This document shows positions 17,506 to 30,867 of a stretch of 64,000 nucleotides of DNA, in pieces. Numbering within the stretch: the first letter of the stretch is position 1; the number at the start of each line of letters is the position of its first letter. A program made the translations under genes and the position numbers. Under the pieces are notes generated by a model, which saw only the letters and a list, made by a program, of their open reading frames with translations, was not told the DNA's origin and made no database searches. This stretch comes from Protula sp. h YS-2021. Lineage: Eukaryota; Annelida; Polychaeta; Sabellida; Serpulidae. The stretch spans positions 2,514,646-2,578,645 of the forward strand of contig OX457034.1 in assembly GCA_949752745.1 (NCBI GenBank), given 5' to 3'.

Positions 17506-19582
17506 CTACTTGTTATCGCCAACGACAAGTTTAACACTACGCACGAAATTATCCGCTGACACCAATGTCTCAGTTACTCTTCCCAAAGTGCACTTGTTAC
17601 GGGGCACATTATCCTCTTTCACAATCACTACATCTCCAACACGCATATTTCTCTTAGTTTTTAACCATTTTTGTCTGGACTGCATGATGTGCAAATACTC
17701 TTTTTTCCATCTAGACCAGAATAAATCCACCAAGTATTGAACGCGACGCCAACGTTTAACAGAATAGACGTCTTCGCGCATGAACTCGCCTGGTGGTGAT
17801 ACTACAATTTTTGACTTCATGGTTAACAAGTGATTCGGAGTTAAGGTATCGGGAAATCCTTATCATTTATATACTCCAAAGTCAATGGGCGTGAGTTAAT
17901 TATCGCTGCGACCTCGCACATGTATGTATGTAACGACTCATCATCGAGCTGTGTTCCCTGCTGAGAAAGGATTACGTCCAGAATACTGCGGACGCTTCGA
18001 ATTAACCGTTCCCAGACCCCGCCCATGTGACTAGCGTAGGGTGGATTCATTTTCACCTCAAAATCACAACCGTTTTTGACCAAAAAAGTCGCGAACCTTA
18101 TCATCATCAATAGCATTCATAGCTTGCTTTAATTCCCTTTTAGCCCCTACAAAGTTGGTACCACGATCCAATCTTAGTTAGGCAATGGGACCTCTTATGG
18201 CTATAAAACGACGGAGAGCATTTATGAATGAACTGGTAGTAAGTGACGAGGCTATTTCTATGTGTACCGCCCTTGACGACAAACAAGTGAAAATTACACC
18301 CCAACGTTTAATCTCCTTGCGACATTCCTTTACGATAAATGGACCGAAATAGTCTACCGCGACATTAGTAAACGGGACTAGGTTTTAATCTATCACAAGG
18401 TAAGTCTGACATTTTTTACTTATCGCTGAAGAGCGCACTTTCCTACACGTAACACATTCATAAATGTACCTAGATACAGCAGTACCGCCTCTAACTATCC
18501 AATAGCCCTACGATCTAGTCACGTTGAGGGTTATACCCCTGCCTTGGTGTCTTATGCATTCGTGACAATGTTTAATCACCAATTGGGTATAATGCCCATA
18601 TCTTGGAAGCAAAATAGGATGCTTAAGCTCGTCATCAAATTCCGATCTTTTAATTCGGCCGCCTACCCGAAGTATGCTTTGACTATCGACAAACGGGTCT
18701 AATTTAGCTAACGGGTTTTGACGATGGAGCGACGAGTTAGACTGAATGACTTTTATTTCCTCTGCAAAAGCTTTGTGCTGAATCAAAGGCACAATGTGTA
18801 ACTCTGCCTCTCTTAAGGCAGCAGCCTAGACAGAATCGTATAAGCTATCAACTCTCTTCTGCTGATTACTTAACTTGGCAATTTTGTTCTTAAGGGCTGT
18901 GTGCTAAATGCTAAACACAACGCGATGGCTTTTTTAAGGCGATACAAACTAGAAATGGGTTCTAGTTGAAATTCTACTTTAGTTTTGTTTGCCAAGACCT
19001 TAACTTTCTTTATCTCGGGGTCTGCGTCCTCCAGCTTGCTATTCACCGAACCAAACAATGGTAAAGTAGACAAGAAATTCTTGTCCAATCCACCAACGAG
19101 AAGTTTGCAACTCTTTAACTGAGCTACCCCTAGACGCAATGTCTGCAACGTTTTTTTACCCTGGCACATATCGCCACTGCCTTACGTCGGTATTCGCATG
19201 AATATAACCGACTCTATTTGCGACAAAGAGATGAAAACGTCTTGCTTCATTCGATATATACCCGAGGGCGACCTTACTATCTGTCCAAAAAAATATGATC
19301 CGCGCCCCTGTAACCAAACTCTTGCTCCAACAACAACGCAACTTTAACTGCCACCACACACGCAGCAAGTTCAAGTCTTGGAACAGTTATTGGTTTAGTA
19401 GGCGTTGCCCTTGCTTTTGACATCACTAACGCTACATGTGGCACCTCATTTTCGTTCAACAGAAGCAAATACGAACACTCACCATAACCATACAAGCTTC
19501 CGTCACAAAAATGGTGAAATTCCACCTTGCTCACTTTGAACCCTTTCGGTTTCACACATCTTGCTACAATGAGATCTTTCAA
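17506..19582 (-). pseudogene. BEL/Pao RNase H and integrase, broken
   Basis: In order: RNase H FCDGSLYGYGECSYLLL, TVPRLELAACVVAV and then, in another frame, FWTDSKVALGYISNEARRF; a linker (19169-18870); the integrase zinc region LPRYGHYTQLVIKHCHECI; core fragments [19 protein letters not shown] and DRGTNFVGAKRELKQAM in the 18.1-18.4 kb part; the catalytic Glu block [20 protein letters not shown]; and the C-terminal DUF5641-like domain [17 protein letters not shown]...[15 protein letters not shown] ending at 17506. At least five frame breaks are needed to read it. It is the same family as the fragment at 34126-35655. Confidence 0.85.
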
Positions 19583-19635
19583 GTCTAGAACGTCGCCTAG
19601 CCACTGTTGTCAACATAAACGACTAGGTTCCTGAA

Positions 19636-20727
19636 TTACATCATCAAAGTCATAACCTTCCACAACTGCAGAATTCTTTTACCAACCAAAGTAAATGGGG
19701 CGATGAATCCTAGTGGATCGTATATAGAAGCAACTGTGGACAATAAGCCACGTCTAGTAAAAGGACGATCTTTGAGCACAACTCGAAACCTAAATGTGTC
19801 CGACTCGATGCACCATTCTATACCTAGTGCTCTTTCTACTGGCAAGCTTTCAAAACGCAAGTCCACCTTTTGGACGTCATCTGCCCTATCCTCTTTCGGT
19901 ATACTTTCGAGAATTTCCCTCGAATTAGAAAGAAACTTGTGTAATTTCAGCTTCCCAGCGCCACAAAGCTGTACAGTCCTTGCTATCAGATCAATGGCTT
20001 CCGCCTCGGTTTCAACAGATTTTAAGCCATCATCAACATAAAAATTACTTCTTATAAATTCCCCTACATCGAGTCCAAATTGATTTTCGTAATCAGTGGC
20101 AATCTGTTTGAGACCGAAGTTTGAACAACCTGCTCCAAAAATGTATACAGTCATCCTATACTGTAAGGGCTTCGAGTGTGTATCGCCATCCTCCCACCAT
20201 ACAAAACGCAAGAAATCGCGCTGGTTCTCACAAACCTTAAACTGATAAAACATCTTCGTATTGTCGCACATAAAGGCGACATTCTCCTTCCGAAAACGAC
20301 AAAGTACACCCACTAAGGAATTTGTAAGATCGGGTCCCTGTAATAAGAAGTCGTTCAAAGACCTCCCTTGATACTTAGCACTACAGTCAAAAACCACTCT
20401 CGCCTTTCGTTTCTCACTATTATGCACCGCGTGATGGGGAATAAACCACACATCAGACTTTTCTAAGTTTTCATTCGGGAACTTTTCAGCATACCCATTT
20501 TCAATCATTTCAGTCATAAATTTCACATAGTCCTGCTTGTACTTCGAGTCCCTGTCTAATCGACTTTTCAAATGTTCCAAACGCTTATACACCCGCCTAA
20601 TGTTGTTAGAGAGCCCACCAGTTTTATTATTTGACTTAAACGGCAATGGCATTTCGTAGTGCCCATCTTCCTGTTGCCTTACCCGACTTTCCACAATCTC
20701 TAAAAATTTGCGATCTTCTTTTGACAA
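19636..20727 (-). pseudogene. BEL/Pao reverse transcriptase
   Basis: This 363-aa frame is the best preserved part of pol. It has GYAEKFPNENL, DVWFIPHHAVHN, KARVVFDCSAKYQGRSLND, CDNTKMFYQF (motif A region), IFGAGCSNFGLKQIA, the catalytic FYVDDGLKSV, GKLKLHKF, ALGIEWCIESDTF and TRRGLLSTVASIYDPLGF. The YVDD box is intact. It runs without stops but is cut off from protease and RNase H by frameshifts on both sides. Confidence 0.9.
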
Positions 20728-20746
20728 ACCTTGCCCTTGTTGGGAC

Positions 20747-21454
20747 TCACAAAACCTTCAACACATCTCTTGAGGTGACAACTTCCTTTGTATGCGACTT
20801 TAAACTCACGCGTACTGTTCTATTTGACTCAAAGACCTTGTAAGCTAAAATCCTATGACTGTGACCTATAACATCATCACCATCGCACTCACTGTCAATG
20901 ATTCCTTCGATACCCCAGCCTAAGTCTGTATGCTGTGCGTATGGCCCATCTATAGATGCTGTAGCAACTTCTCTCGGTATTAAAGCCCTGGGACAGCTAT
21001 ACCCAATCAATAGACCTATTTCACATTCGCTGACAGGAATGAGGTTCTTGTTAATTACTTGCAAACGAGGACAGCGTTCTGTCATTTCAACCGACGGTAT
21101 GTGCGATCTATGTGCTGGCATAATATTCCGCTTATACGCCCCAGGCAGCTCAATTTTAAGCGAACTGTCGAAGCCACGAACAACTAAACCACTCACCCTA
21201 TCACACTCAACCTGTTTATTCTCCGCGAACATGGTGGACAATGAAAGCTTAACTCGAGAGCCTGATATACCTAATGCCTTACAGATCGCGTCTAACGCAA
21301 AGGAAGTATCGGACTGTGTATCTAATAAAGCATACACAAGTCTTTCGTTACTGGGATCACTGACATGAGACACATACACTGGGACTATCATAGAGCTCAA
21401 AGTGCCGTCTCTTGCCACACTCATACACACCGCCCCCAACCGCGCACTACCCAC
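20747..21454 (-). pseudogene. BEL/Pao aspartic protease domain (start of pol)
   Basis: An open frame of 235 aa containing VYALLDTQSDTSFALDAI, the aspartyl-protease DTQSD motif of BEL/Pao elements (DUF1758-type), then LIGYSCPRALIPREV and TDLGWGIEGII, the linker before RT. It ends in a frameshift near 20745, just before the RT frame. The link from gag is also broken. Confidence 0.82.
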
Positions 21455-21572
21455 AAAGGTTTGGGTCCTCTTTACACTTAGCTTGCGGTTGAAACGGAAT
21501 TGCGTCCGGCTTCAGTAACGACGGTTTTACTGACTTAAAGTTACCTTTCGATTGCTTAAAACCTGGGTCGTG

Positions 21573-22790
21573 TTAAGCGGTTGGGTGTATTTTCTCACAG
21601 ACATTGCATGCACTTCTTTGCTTACAGTCTTTGGTGAGGTGGCCCTTTCCTAAACAACCATAGCACAACCCCTTTGACTTCACCAAAGCCCTTCTTTGAT
21701 CTAAGGGTTCCTCCAAAAACACCTTACAACTGTGCAACGGGTGATTCTGCTTGCAGTGGAAACAGGCCAACACCTTACGAGAACCGATACTAAGAGCAGT
21801 TCCTTTCTTAGATCTAACAACTGAGCCCTCCGGTAAACTCTGAAGCGACTGAAGCGATGTAATCGGATTGTTTGCAATGCCCGATTCCTTGATTAGGAAT
21901 TTTACGAATTCCTTAAAAGGTGGAAACTGACGCGTCGATACTTTCCACTCTGAAACAATACGACCCCATCTATTTACAAGCCAGTCAGGCAACTTTAATA
22001 AATGCTTCCTGTTTTCGCGATCATCGAGTAAAATTTTTTAAACTTCTGATAGACTTCATTGCACGCTCGCATTGTCTCAGAAAGTCAACAAATTTGCGAA
22101 GACCCTGACTATCCTTTGACTGAACCTATGGCCAACTGTCTAGCTTATCCCTAAAGGAATTTGCCACTACGAATGTATCACCGAATCTTTGTTCGAGTAG
22201 TTGGAAAGCCTCCTCAAAAGCGGTAGAAGCAGCTACCATAAAACATCCTTCTATGCACGCTTTAGCATCTCCTCCCAAATACCTTTTCAAATTATGAATA
22301 CATTCATCCGGTGGAATTGACCGACTTGATATTAAAGTTTCGAACGCTTTCTTCCAGCTAGGGAATTGCAATGGGTCCCCTGTGAATACACTTGGTTCAG
22401 GCAACGGAAGCCTAGACAATGACAGCTGGTCACATAAAACCTTTAACAATTCTGGTTGGGATTCAACTATCGAGGACTGATGGGCGTTGACATACGACCT
22501 AACATAATTATCCCTTTCTCCTGCGATATCTAAAAAGTCACTCTCCAATTCGACTTTTCGATCAAAATCGGCCTCTCTAGACTCTCCTTCAATTTTAGAC
22601 AAAGCATCTATCCTAGCCTTGGCTATTTCAAGTTCCTTAGTAACTTGTGTTCTTTCAAGCAGAGCTTTCTGTTTCGAGTCAACATCCAAAAACTTGACCC
22701 TAGTTTCAAGTTCCGCTACGTCGGCGGCAGCCTCGGCAATCTTCGAAGTTTTGGACAATTTAGACGCCAATGTGTCTAAAAACACTTACA
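21573..22790 (-). pseudogene. BEL/Pao gag (capsid and zinc knuckles), broken
   Basis: A coiled-coil-like N terminus (helix rich in Glu, Lys and Ala, 22785-22480) is followed by the Pao-type capsid block LPEPSVFTGDPLQFPSWKKA and YLGGDAKACIEGC. An in-frame TAG after DSWP (22126-22128) and a frameshift near 22035 interrupt it. It resumes as LPDWLVNRWGRIVSEW and ends with zinc knuckles CFHCKQNHPLHSC, CYGCLGKGHLTKDC and a partial CNVCEKIHP. Gag packages the retroelement RNA. Two disruptions make it inactive. Confidence 0.85.
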
Positions 22791-23314
22791 TACCTTAACA
22801 ATATATACACGCACTTGCAGATGAAAGACCTCAATCTACAAAAAAGACAATAATCGAAACACGAATAAAAGTAATTATTAGCTAGTAACAAATCATTCAA
22901 TTACAGAGAGGGAGCAGTCTTCTTTTTTTCTTTTCTTTTTTTTAGGTTTTTTTTGCTTTGCTCAAACCTCAGCTCTACCGTGATAAATATGGGTTAATAC
23001 CTCTATTTAAAAAAAATAAATAAATAAACATCAGAACAAAAAAAAATAACAATTATGAAAAAAATAATATTCAGTAAGTCCGCCAGAGACCAACCACAAT
23101 GAACGATATCACGCGAATCAACAATTCATCAGAATTGCCGGAACATCGCACGAATGGACTCAGTTCAACTGATGACGTCATGCGCCCAGGGGTGCCAACA
23201 TGACGTACCGACACGCGCGAAGTTCAAATGATGCCGTCATGCACTCTGGAGTGACGACATGACGTACCGACTCGCACGAAGTTCAACTGCAGTTGTCTCC
23301 CTACTTCGTTTTAC

Positions 23315-24484
23315 TATGACGGACTTCGGCGTATGGGAACAAAGGGGAGTGGACGGACGGACGAATGTAGAAAACAGCGGCTCTTGCTTTACCCGTTTAT
23401 TTCAAGGTAAAACCCTAATTCAACAAAAACAAATGATAATAATAACAAGCTTCCAATATATTAAATAACAAACATGGCTCATAATTAATAAAGCTCAATG
23501 CATTATCAATTAATCGCTTAATCTGCATGCACTACAAATTATTTGAATTGAATGCATGAATAATCTTTCAAATGAAATTATTAACGGTTCTATCGAGACA
23601 AGCATTCACTCGAAAACAATTTATTAACTAAACGAGGACAAATAGTTACAAAAATGAATGGGCTAAAATGTAAGATAACACACAAGGTAAAGTTAAGTAC
23701 ATGCGTAAGTCACGTCTCTCTTAATAAGTCACGTGACATCCTGTAACATCACATAAAACAGTACGTCGTGCACAACAGTGCACCGAAAGAACGGCGAAAC
23801 GTGCCCTTGATGACCCCATGCATCACAAAATAGCCCACTTCGGACAAGGACCTGCTTCATCGCTTTACAGCACTGATACCTATCATTTATAAAGGGGGTT
23901 TGTGGGGATCCAAATGCTATAACTCAAAGTTAATGGACTTGTCATAAATCTGATACAATTCCCTTTATCAACACAGGGTTGTTGTTAAAATGGACTCCCT
24001 TGGTTTATGGCTAATTCGAAGAAAAAAACTAAGTTAATTTCTACACATTTGAATGGGCAAATTCCAAAAGAAAATAAAACAAATACATTTGCTTTTAAAG
24101 ACACTAGGCTCGTGGAACCGAAGGATACGATTTAACTTCATGAATTCATCAACCACCAACAAATTTATTTAAAGGGAACATGGAGCCAAAATGTGTCTAC
24201 GAAAGGTTGAAATAAAATGTGTCTTATGCTGCTATTTGTGACCGCAAGCCACTAATTAGAAGGATGATGCAATATCTACAGTACTCAATTATCGCCTACA
24301 AAACTAAACTATGCCAACTTAAATTAACTTGCTTCTAACCGAAATGTCTTCATCCCAAGTTCCTATTCTTCTCAAGAAATGGTTCCTTCGCCGTTCGATT
24401 CCACGTGCAGGAGAAAGAAATTTCGAGAATCGCACGTATATATATATGAACATGTCTACATGCATTTTGGCTGTAAGCGCAACA
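23315..24484 (-). repeat. 5' LTR of BEL/Pao element 1
   Basis: The 1170-bp partner of 15768-17067, starting TGTTGCGCTTACAG on the minus strand. The internal boundary at 23314 is followed in minus direction by GTAAAACGAAGTAGGG. A standard TGG-type primer binding site is not obvious there. The leader 22790-23314 has no gene; it contains TGACGTCA (23173-23180) and A/T-rich simple sequence. Confidence 0.85.
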
Positions 24485-24572
24485 GAGGGAGTTGAGATAA
24501 GGGAAAAATAAAGAGCTTATTTTAAAATTGATCAACAGAAAATTCGACAGGCTGTGAGCTTCTCTGAAGTGG
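24485..24572 (-). repeat. Satellite unit remainder, inverted, ending at an orientation switch
   Basis: This continues the inverted satellite unit interrupted by BEL/Pao element 1. It matches the reverse complement of the TTTTCTGTTGGTCAATTTTA segment. At about 24572 the sequence changes to the same satellite in forward orientation (CACATATGCTACATCTTCC at 24580). Confidence 0.65.
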
Positions 24573-27500
24573 CCACATATGCTACATCTTCCGTGACAGA
24601 CTGCATTCATGCTAATGTATGAAAAGCCCGTTCCAAAGACGACAGAAAAGCAGAAAGAAAAGCCGACAGACATACAATCAGATAAGCGGATGAAACCCGA
24701 CAGAAATAGTGTCAAAGAAGCAGACAGAAAAGCTGACAGAAAAGCTGACTGAAAAGCTACTGAGAAACGGAGAGAGAAGCAGACAGAAAAACTGACAGTA
24801 AAGCTGACAGAAAGGCTGACAAAGAAGCAGGCAGACATACTGGCATTACAACTGCACCGAAGCTGTCACATATGCTATATCTTCCGTGACAGACTGCAGC
24901 CATGACAATGTATGAATAACCCATTCCAAAAACGACAGAAAAGCAGAAAAAAATGCAGACAAAAAAGCAGACACAAAAGAAGACAGACATACTGTCGGAT
25001 AAGCGGACAAAACCCGACAGAGATACTGACAGAGAAGCAGACAGCATATGCTACATCTTCCGTGACAGACTGCAGTCATGCTAATGTATGTAAAGCCCGT
25101 TCCAAAGACGACAGAAAAGCAGGAAGAAAAGCATACAAAAAAGCAGACTCAAAAGTAGACAGACAAACTGTCAGATAAGCGGACAAAAACCCGACAGCGA
25201 TACTGTCAGAGAAGCAGACAGAAAAGCTGACAGAGAAGCCGACAGCGATACTGTCAGCGAAGCTGACGGAGATACTGTCAGAGAAACAGACAGAAAAGAA
25301 CACAGAGAAGCAGACAGAGATACTGTCAGAGAAGCGGACCGAAAAGCTGACAGTGAAGCAGACAGACATACTGTCAGACAAGCAGACAGAAGAGCTGACA
25401 GAGAAGCAGGCAGAGAAACTGACAGAACAGCTGACAGAAAAGCTGACAGAAAGGCTGACAGAGAAACTTACAGAGAAACTGAAAGAGAAGCAGACGGAAA
25501 AGCTGACATAAAAGCTGACAGAGAAGCAGACAGAGAAACTGACAGAGAAGTAGATTAATCACGATGCGATTTACTTTTTTCTTGCTTAAGCGTTTATGTA
25601 ACATGCTTGTGAATTTGGCGGTTATTCAATTTTTCTCAAAGATACAAAAGTGAAAACTAGAACGATTCCAAGGGAAGGAAATAACTTTCTTTATCTCTCT
25701 CTCACACACACAAACCCACACACACGCACACATACACACAACCAAAGCCGACAGAGAAGCTCACAGGCTCTCGAATTTTCTGTTGAACAGTTTTAAAGTA
25801 ACTCTTCATTTTTACCTTCTCAAGTTTCTCCTTTGTCAACCGGTTCTTCCGATAACGACATCAATGATGTAATTGACTTGACGCTTAAACTAGGAGCCAA
25901 TCTGCAGCGCACTAGAGAGCTCTTTGCAGGCAGAGCGTGAGCGCGGGGGCACGCACTACGAGAAAATGAAACACACTGTCCCTCTATAAACATTCTTTTT
26001 TCTTCTCAAAATTCAGAAAAAACCCCGCTTTAGTAGTCTGTCTCACAAAAACACAGTTTAAGTTCAACGTTATTTTACAGACCATCGTCCAAAGGGTGCA
26101 GCGATGGTAGAGATGCATAAGATGGGAGTAGTGGTATTACAACTGCACCGAAGCTGTCACATATGCTACATCTTCCGTGACAGACTGCAGTCATACTAAT
26201 GTATAAAAGCCTGTTCCAAAGACGACAGAAAAGCAGAAAGAAAAGCAGACAAAAAGCAGACAAAAAAGCCGTCAGACATACTGTCAGATAAGCGGATGAA
26301 CCCGACAGAGATAATGTCAGAGAAGCAGACAGAAAAGCAGACAGAGAAACTGACAGAAAAGCGGACAAAAAAGCAGACAGAAAAACAGACAGAAAAGCTA
26401 ACAGAAAAGCTGACAGAGAAACGGACAGAGAAGAAGACAGAAAAGCTGAAAGAGAAACGGACAGAGAAGAAGACAGAAAAGCTGGCAGAGAAACTGACAG
26501 AAAATCTGACAGAGAAACGGAGAGAGAAGAAGACAGAAAAGCTGGCAGAGAAGCTGACAGAAAAGCTGACAGAAAGGCTGACAAAGAAGCAGACAGAAAC
26601 AGACAGAAGAGCTGACAGAAATGCTGACACAGAAGCTGACAGAAAAGCTGACAGAAAGGCTGACAAAGAAGCAGACAGAGAAACTGACAGAGAAGCAGAC
26701 AGAAAAGCAGACAGAAAAGCTGACAGAAAAGCTGACAGAAAAGCTGACAGAGAAACGGATAGAGAAGGAGACAGAAAAGCAGGCAGAAAAACTGACAGAA
26801 AGGTTGAGAAAGAAGCAGACAGTGAAACTGACAGAAAATCATACAGAAAAGCTGAGAGAAAGGATGAGAGAGAAACAGACAGAGAGAGAAACTGACAGAG
26901 AAGGAGATTAATCACGACGCGATTCACTTTTTGTTACTTAAGCGTTTATATAACATGCTAGTGAATTTGACTGTTAATCAATTTTTTCAAAGATACAAAA
27001 AGTGAAAACCAGAGCGGTCCCAAGAGAAGGAAATAACTTTCTTTATTTCTCTGTAACACACACAAACACACACACACACATATACATACAACCAAAGCCG
27101 AGAGAGGAGCTCACATCCCGTCGAATTTTCTGTTGGTCAATTTTAAAGTAACTCTTCATTTTTATCTTCTCAACTCTCTCCTTTGTCCACCGGTTGTTCC
27201 GATAATGACATCAATGATGTAATTGACTTGGCGCTTAAACCAGGAGCCAATCTGCAGCGCACTAGAGAGCTCTTTGCAGACAGAGGGTGAGCGCGGGGTC
27301 ACGCAATACGAGAAACTGAAATATACTGTCCCTCTATAAACATTCTTGCCCTCTTTTTTCTTCACAGCCTTCAGAGACATCCCCGCTTTCCTAGTCTGTC
27401 TCACAAAAACACAAAGAGAATTGACAATTTGGTTCCGTGTTTTTTTATTGGGTTTAAATTCCTCGTTATTTTACAGACCATCATCCAAAGAATGCAGCGA

Positions 27501-30500
27501 TGGTAGAGATGCATAAGATGGGAGTAGTGGTATTACAACTGCACCGAAGCTGTCACATATGCTACATCTTCCGTGACAAACTGCAGTCATGCTAATGTAT
27601 AAAAAGCCCGTTCCAAAGACGACAGAAAAGCAGAACGAAAAGCAGACAAAAAGCACACACAAAAGCTGACAGACATACTGTCAGATAAGCGGATAAAACC
27701 CGACAGAGACACTGTCAGAGAAGCAGACAGAAAAGCAAACAGAGAATGGAGAGAAGCAGAGAAAAAAGCTGACAGAAAAGCAGACAGAAAGGCTGACAAA
27801 GAGGCAGACAGAGAAACTGACAGAAAAGCAGACAGAAAAGCTGACAGAAAAGCTGACAGAAAAGCTAGCAGAAAATTTGACAGACAGGCTGACAATGAAG
27901 CAGAGAAACTGACAGAAAAGCAGACAGAAAAGTTGACAGAGAAACAGAGAAACTGTCAGAGATGCAGATTAATCACGATGCTATTCACTTTTGGCTACTG
28001 AAGCGTTTATGTAATATGCTTTTGAATTTGGCTGTTAATCAATTTTTTTTCAAAGATACAAAAAGTGAAAACCAAAACTTTCCCAAGGGAAGGAAATAAC
28101 TTTCTTTATCTCTCTCTGTCACACAAACACACACACACATACACACACAACCAAAGCGGACAGAGAAGCTCACAGCCTGTCGAATTTTCTGTTGGTCAAT
28201 TTTAAAATAACTCTTCATTTTTACCTTCTCAACTCTCTCCTTTGTCCACCGGTTCTTCCGATAACGACATCAATTATGTAATTGACTTGGCGTTTAAACC
28301 AGGAGCCAATCTGCAGCGCACTAGAGGGCTCTTTGCGGACAGATTGCGAGCGCGGGAGCACGCACTGCGAGAAACTGAAACACACTGTCCTTCTATAAAC
28401 ATTCTTTTTTCTTCACAAACTTCAGAGACAATCAAGCTTTACTAGTCTGTCTAACAAAAACACAAAGAGAATTGACAATTTGGTTCTGTGTTGTTTTCTT
28501 GGGTTTAAATTCATCGTTATTTTACAGACCATCATCCAAAGGGTGCAGCGATGGTAGAGATGCATAAGATGGGAGTAGTGGTATTACAACTGCGCCGAAG
28601 CTATCACATATGCTAGATCTTCCGTGACAGACTGTAGGCATGCTAATGTATGAAAATCCCGCTCCAAAAACGACACGAAAGCAGAAAAAAAACAGACAAG
28701 AAAGCAGATACAAAAGCCGATAGACAGACTGTCAGATAAGCGGACAAAAACCCGACAGAGATAGTGTCGGAGCAGAGAGAAAAGCTGACAAAGAAGCAGA
28801 CAGAGATACTGTCCGAGAAGCAAACAGAAAAGATGGCAGAGAAGCAGACAGAGAACAAAAACCAGACAGAGATAGTGTCGGAGCAGAGAGAAAAGCTGAC
28901 AAAGAAGCAGACAGAGATACTGTCCGAGAAGCAAACAGAAAAGATGGCAGAGAAGCAGCCACAGAAACTGACAGAGAAGCAGATAAATAACGATGCCATT
29001 CGTTTTTTTACTTAGGAGTATATGAAACATGCTTGTCAATTTGGCAGTTAATCTTTTTTCAAAGATACAAAAACTGAAAGCCAGAACGGTCCCAAGAGAA
29101 GGAAATAACTTTCTCTATCTCTCTCTCTCTCACACACACAAACACACACGCATACACACACAACCAAAGACGACAGAGAAGCTCACAGCCTGTCGAATTT
29201 TCTGTTGGTTAATTTTAAAATAACTCTTCAATTTTCCCTTCTCAACTCTCTCCTTTGTCCACCTGCTCTTCCGCTAACGACATCAATGATGTAATTGACT
29301 TGACTCTTAAATCAGGAGCCACTCTGCAGCGCACTAGAGAGCTCTTTGCAGACAGAGCGTGAGCAAGTTGTGGAGGGGGCACGCACTGCGAGAGATTGAA
29401 ATACACTGTCCCTCTATAAACATTCTTGCCCTCTTTTTTCTTCACAAAGTTCAGAGACAACCCCGTTTTACTAGTCTGTCTCACAAAAACACAAAGAGAA
29501 TTGACGATTTGGTTCCGTGTATTTTTCTAAGGGTTTTTTATTCCTCGTTATTTTTCAGACCATCATCCAAAGGGTGCAGCGATGGTAGAGATACATAAGA
29601 TGGGAGTAGTGGTATTACATCTGCACCGAAGCTGTCACATATGCTACATCTTCCGTGACAGACTGCAGTCATGCTAATGTATGAAAATCCCGTTCCAAAG
29701 ACGACAGAAAAGCAGAGAGAAAAGCAGACAAAAAAGCAGACACAAAAGCGGACAGACGTACTGTGAGATAAGCGGACAAAAACCCGACAGAGATACTGTC
29801 AGAGAAGGAGACAGAAAAGCTGACAGAGAAGCAGACAGAGATACTCTCAGTGAAGCAGACAGAAAAGCTGACAGAGAAGCAGACAGAGAAACTGACAGAG
29901 AAGCAGATAAAACAGGATGGGTTTCACGTTTTTGCTACTTAAGCTTATATGTAACATGCTTGTGAATTTGGCTGTTAATCAATGTTTTTCAAAGATACAA
30001 AAACTGAAAGCCAGAACGGTCCCTAGAGAAGGAAATAACTTTTTTATCTCTCTCTAACGCACAAACACACACACAGATACACACACAACCAAAGCCGACA
30101 GAGAAGCTCACAGCCTGCCGAATTTTCTGTTGGTCAATTTTAAAATAACTCTTCATTTTTCTCTTCTCTGCTCTCTTCTTTGTCCACCGGTTCTTCCGCT
30201 AACGACATCAATGATGTAATTGACTTGACTCTTAAACCAGGAGCCAATCTGCAGCGCACTAGAGAACTTTTTGCAGACAGAGCGTGAGCGCGGGGGCACG
30301 CACTGCGTGAAACTGAAATGCATCTCCCTCTATAAACATTCTTGCCATCTTTTTTCTTCACAAACTTTAGAGACAACCCCGCTTTACTAGTCTGTCTCAC
30401 AAAAACACAAAGAAAATTGACAATTTGGTTCCGTGTTGTTTTCCCTGGTTTAAATTCCTCGTTATTTTACAGACCATCATCCAAAGGGTGCAACGATGGT

Positions 30501-30867
30501 AGAGATGCATAAGATGGGAGTAGTAGTATTACAACTGCATCGAAGCTGATACATATGCTGCAGACATGCTTATGTATGAAAAGACCGTTCCAAACACGAC
30601 AGAAAAGCAGAAAGAAATGCAGACAAAAAACAGCAGAGACAAAATCCGACAGACATACTGTCAGATAAGCGGACAACAGCCCGACAGAGATACTGTTAGA
30701 GAAGCAGACAGAAAAGCTGACGGAGAAGCAGACAGAGATACTGTCAGAGAAGCAGACAAAAAAGCTGACACAGAAGCAGGCAGTGATACTGTCAGAAAAG
30801 CAGCTAGAAAAGCTGATCGAGAAGCAGACAGAGAACAAAAACACGACAAATAGTCAGAGAAGCAGAC
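24573..30867 (+). repeat. Complex satellite array, forward units of ~0.9-1.4 kb
   Basis: Units are marked by the block CTACATCTTCCGTGACAGAC at about 24585, 24875 (variant), 25052, 26163, 27563, 28608 (variant) and 29645, with a degenerate one near 30545. Spacing varies from 0.2 to 1.4 kb. Each full unit has this block, a 12-bp minisatellite (GACAGA(A/G)AAGC(T/A)), a conserved TTACTTAAGCGTTTATGTAA segment, a CT/CA microsatellite, GTTGGTCAATTTTAAA, CATCAATGATGTAATTGACT, CACTGTCCCTCTATAAACAT, and GACAATTTGGTTCCGTGTT. Length differences come mainly from the 12-bp array, longest at 26.22-26.90 kb. Long open frames in all directions are consequences of the 12-bp period and are not called as genes. 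Confidence 0.82.

Larger units (their letters stand above)
15768..24484 (-). mobile_element. BEL/Pao LTR retrotransposon 1, complete but degenerate
   Basis: An 8.7 kb element on the minus strand with two LTRs (15768-17067 and 23315-24484), flanked by a 5-bp duplication GAGGG (15763-15767 and 24485-24489). Internal order in minus direction: leader (23314-22790), gag, protease, RT, RNase H, integrase, 3' UTR (17505-17068). The polypurine-like TTTGGGGAGCCATG directly precedes the 3' LTR. The element sits inside an inverted satellite unit, and joining the two flanks restores that unit. The LTRs differ by a ~157-bp segment present only in the left copy (about 16044-16200) and many substitutions, so the insertion is old. 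Confidence 0.88.

Noticed and set aside
23290..23314. Primer binding site of BEL/Pao element 1
   Set aside because: The sequence next to the 5' LTR does not begin with TGG and I could not match it to a tRNA end with confidence.
26196..26927. Long Lys/Thr/Glu-rich (+) and Leu/Ser/Phe-rich (-) open frames in the satellite
   Set aside because: They are translations of a 12-bp repeat, whose period is a multiple of three and whose unit has no stops. They are open on both strands and in overlapping frames, with no start context or non-repeat domain.
27162..27404. Recurring 80-aa minus-strand frame in satellite units (also 29242-29484 and 30140-30400)
   Set aside because: It recurs only because the unit recurs. 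Its reading frame is not kept in all units, and it has no recognisable domain.
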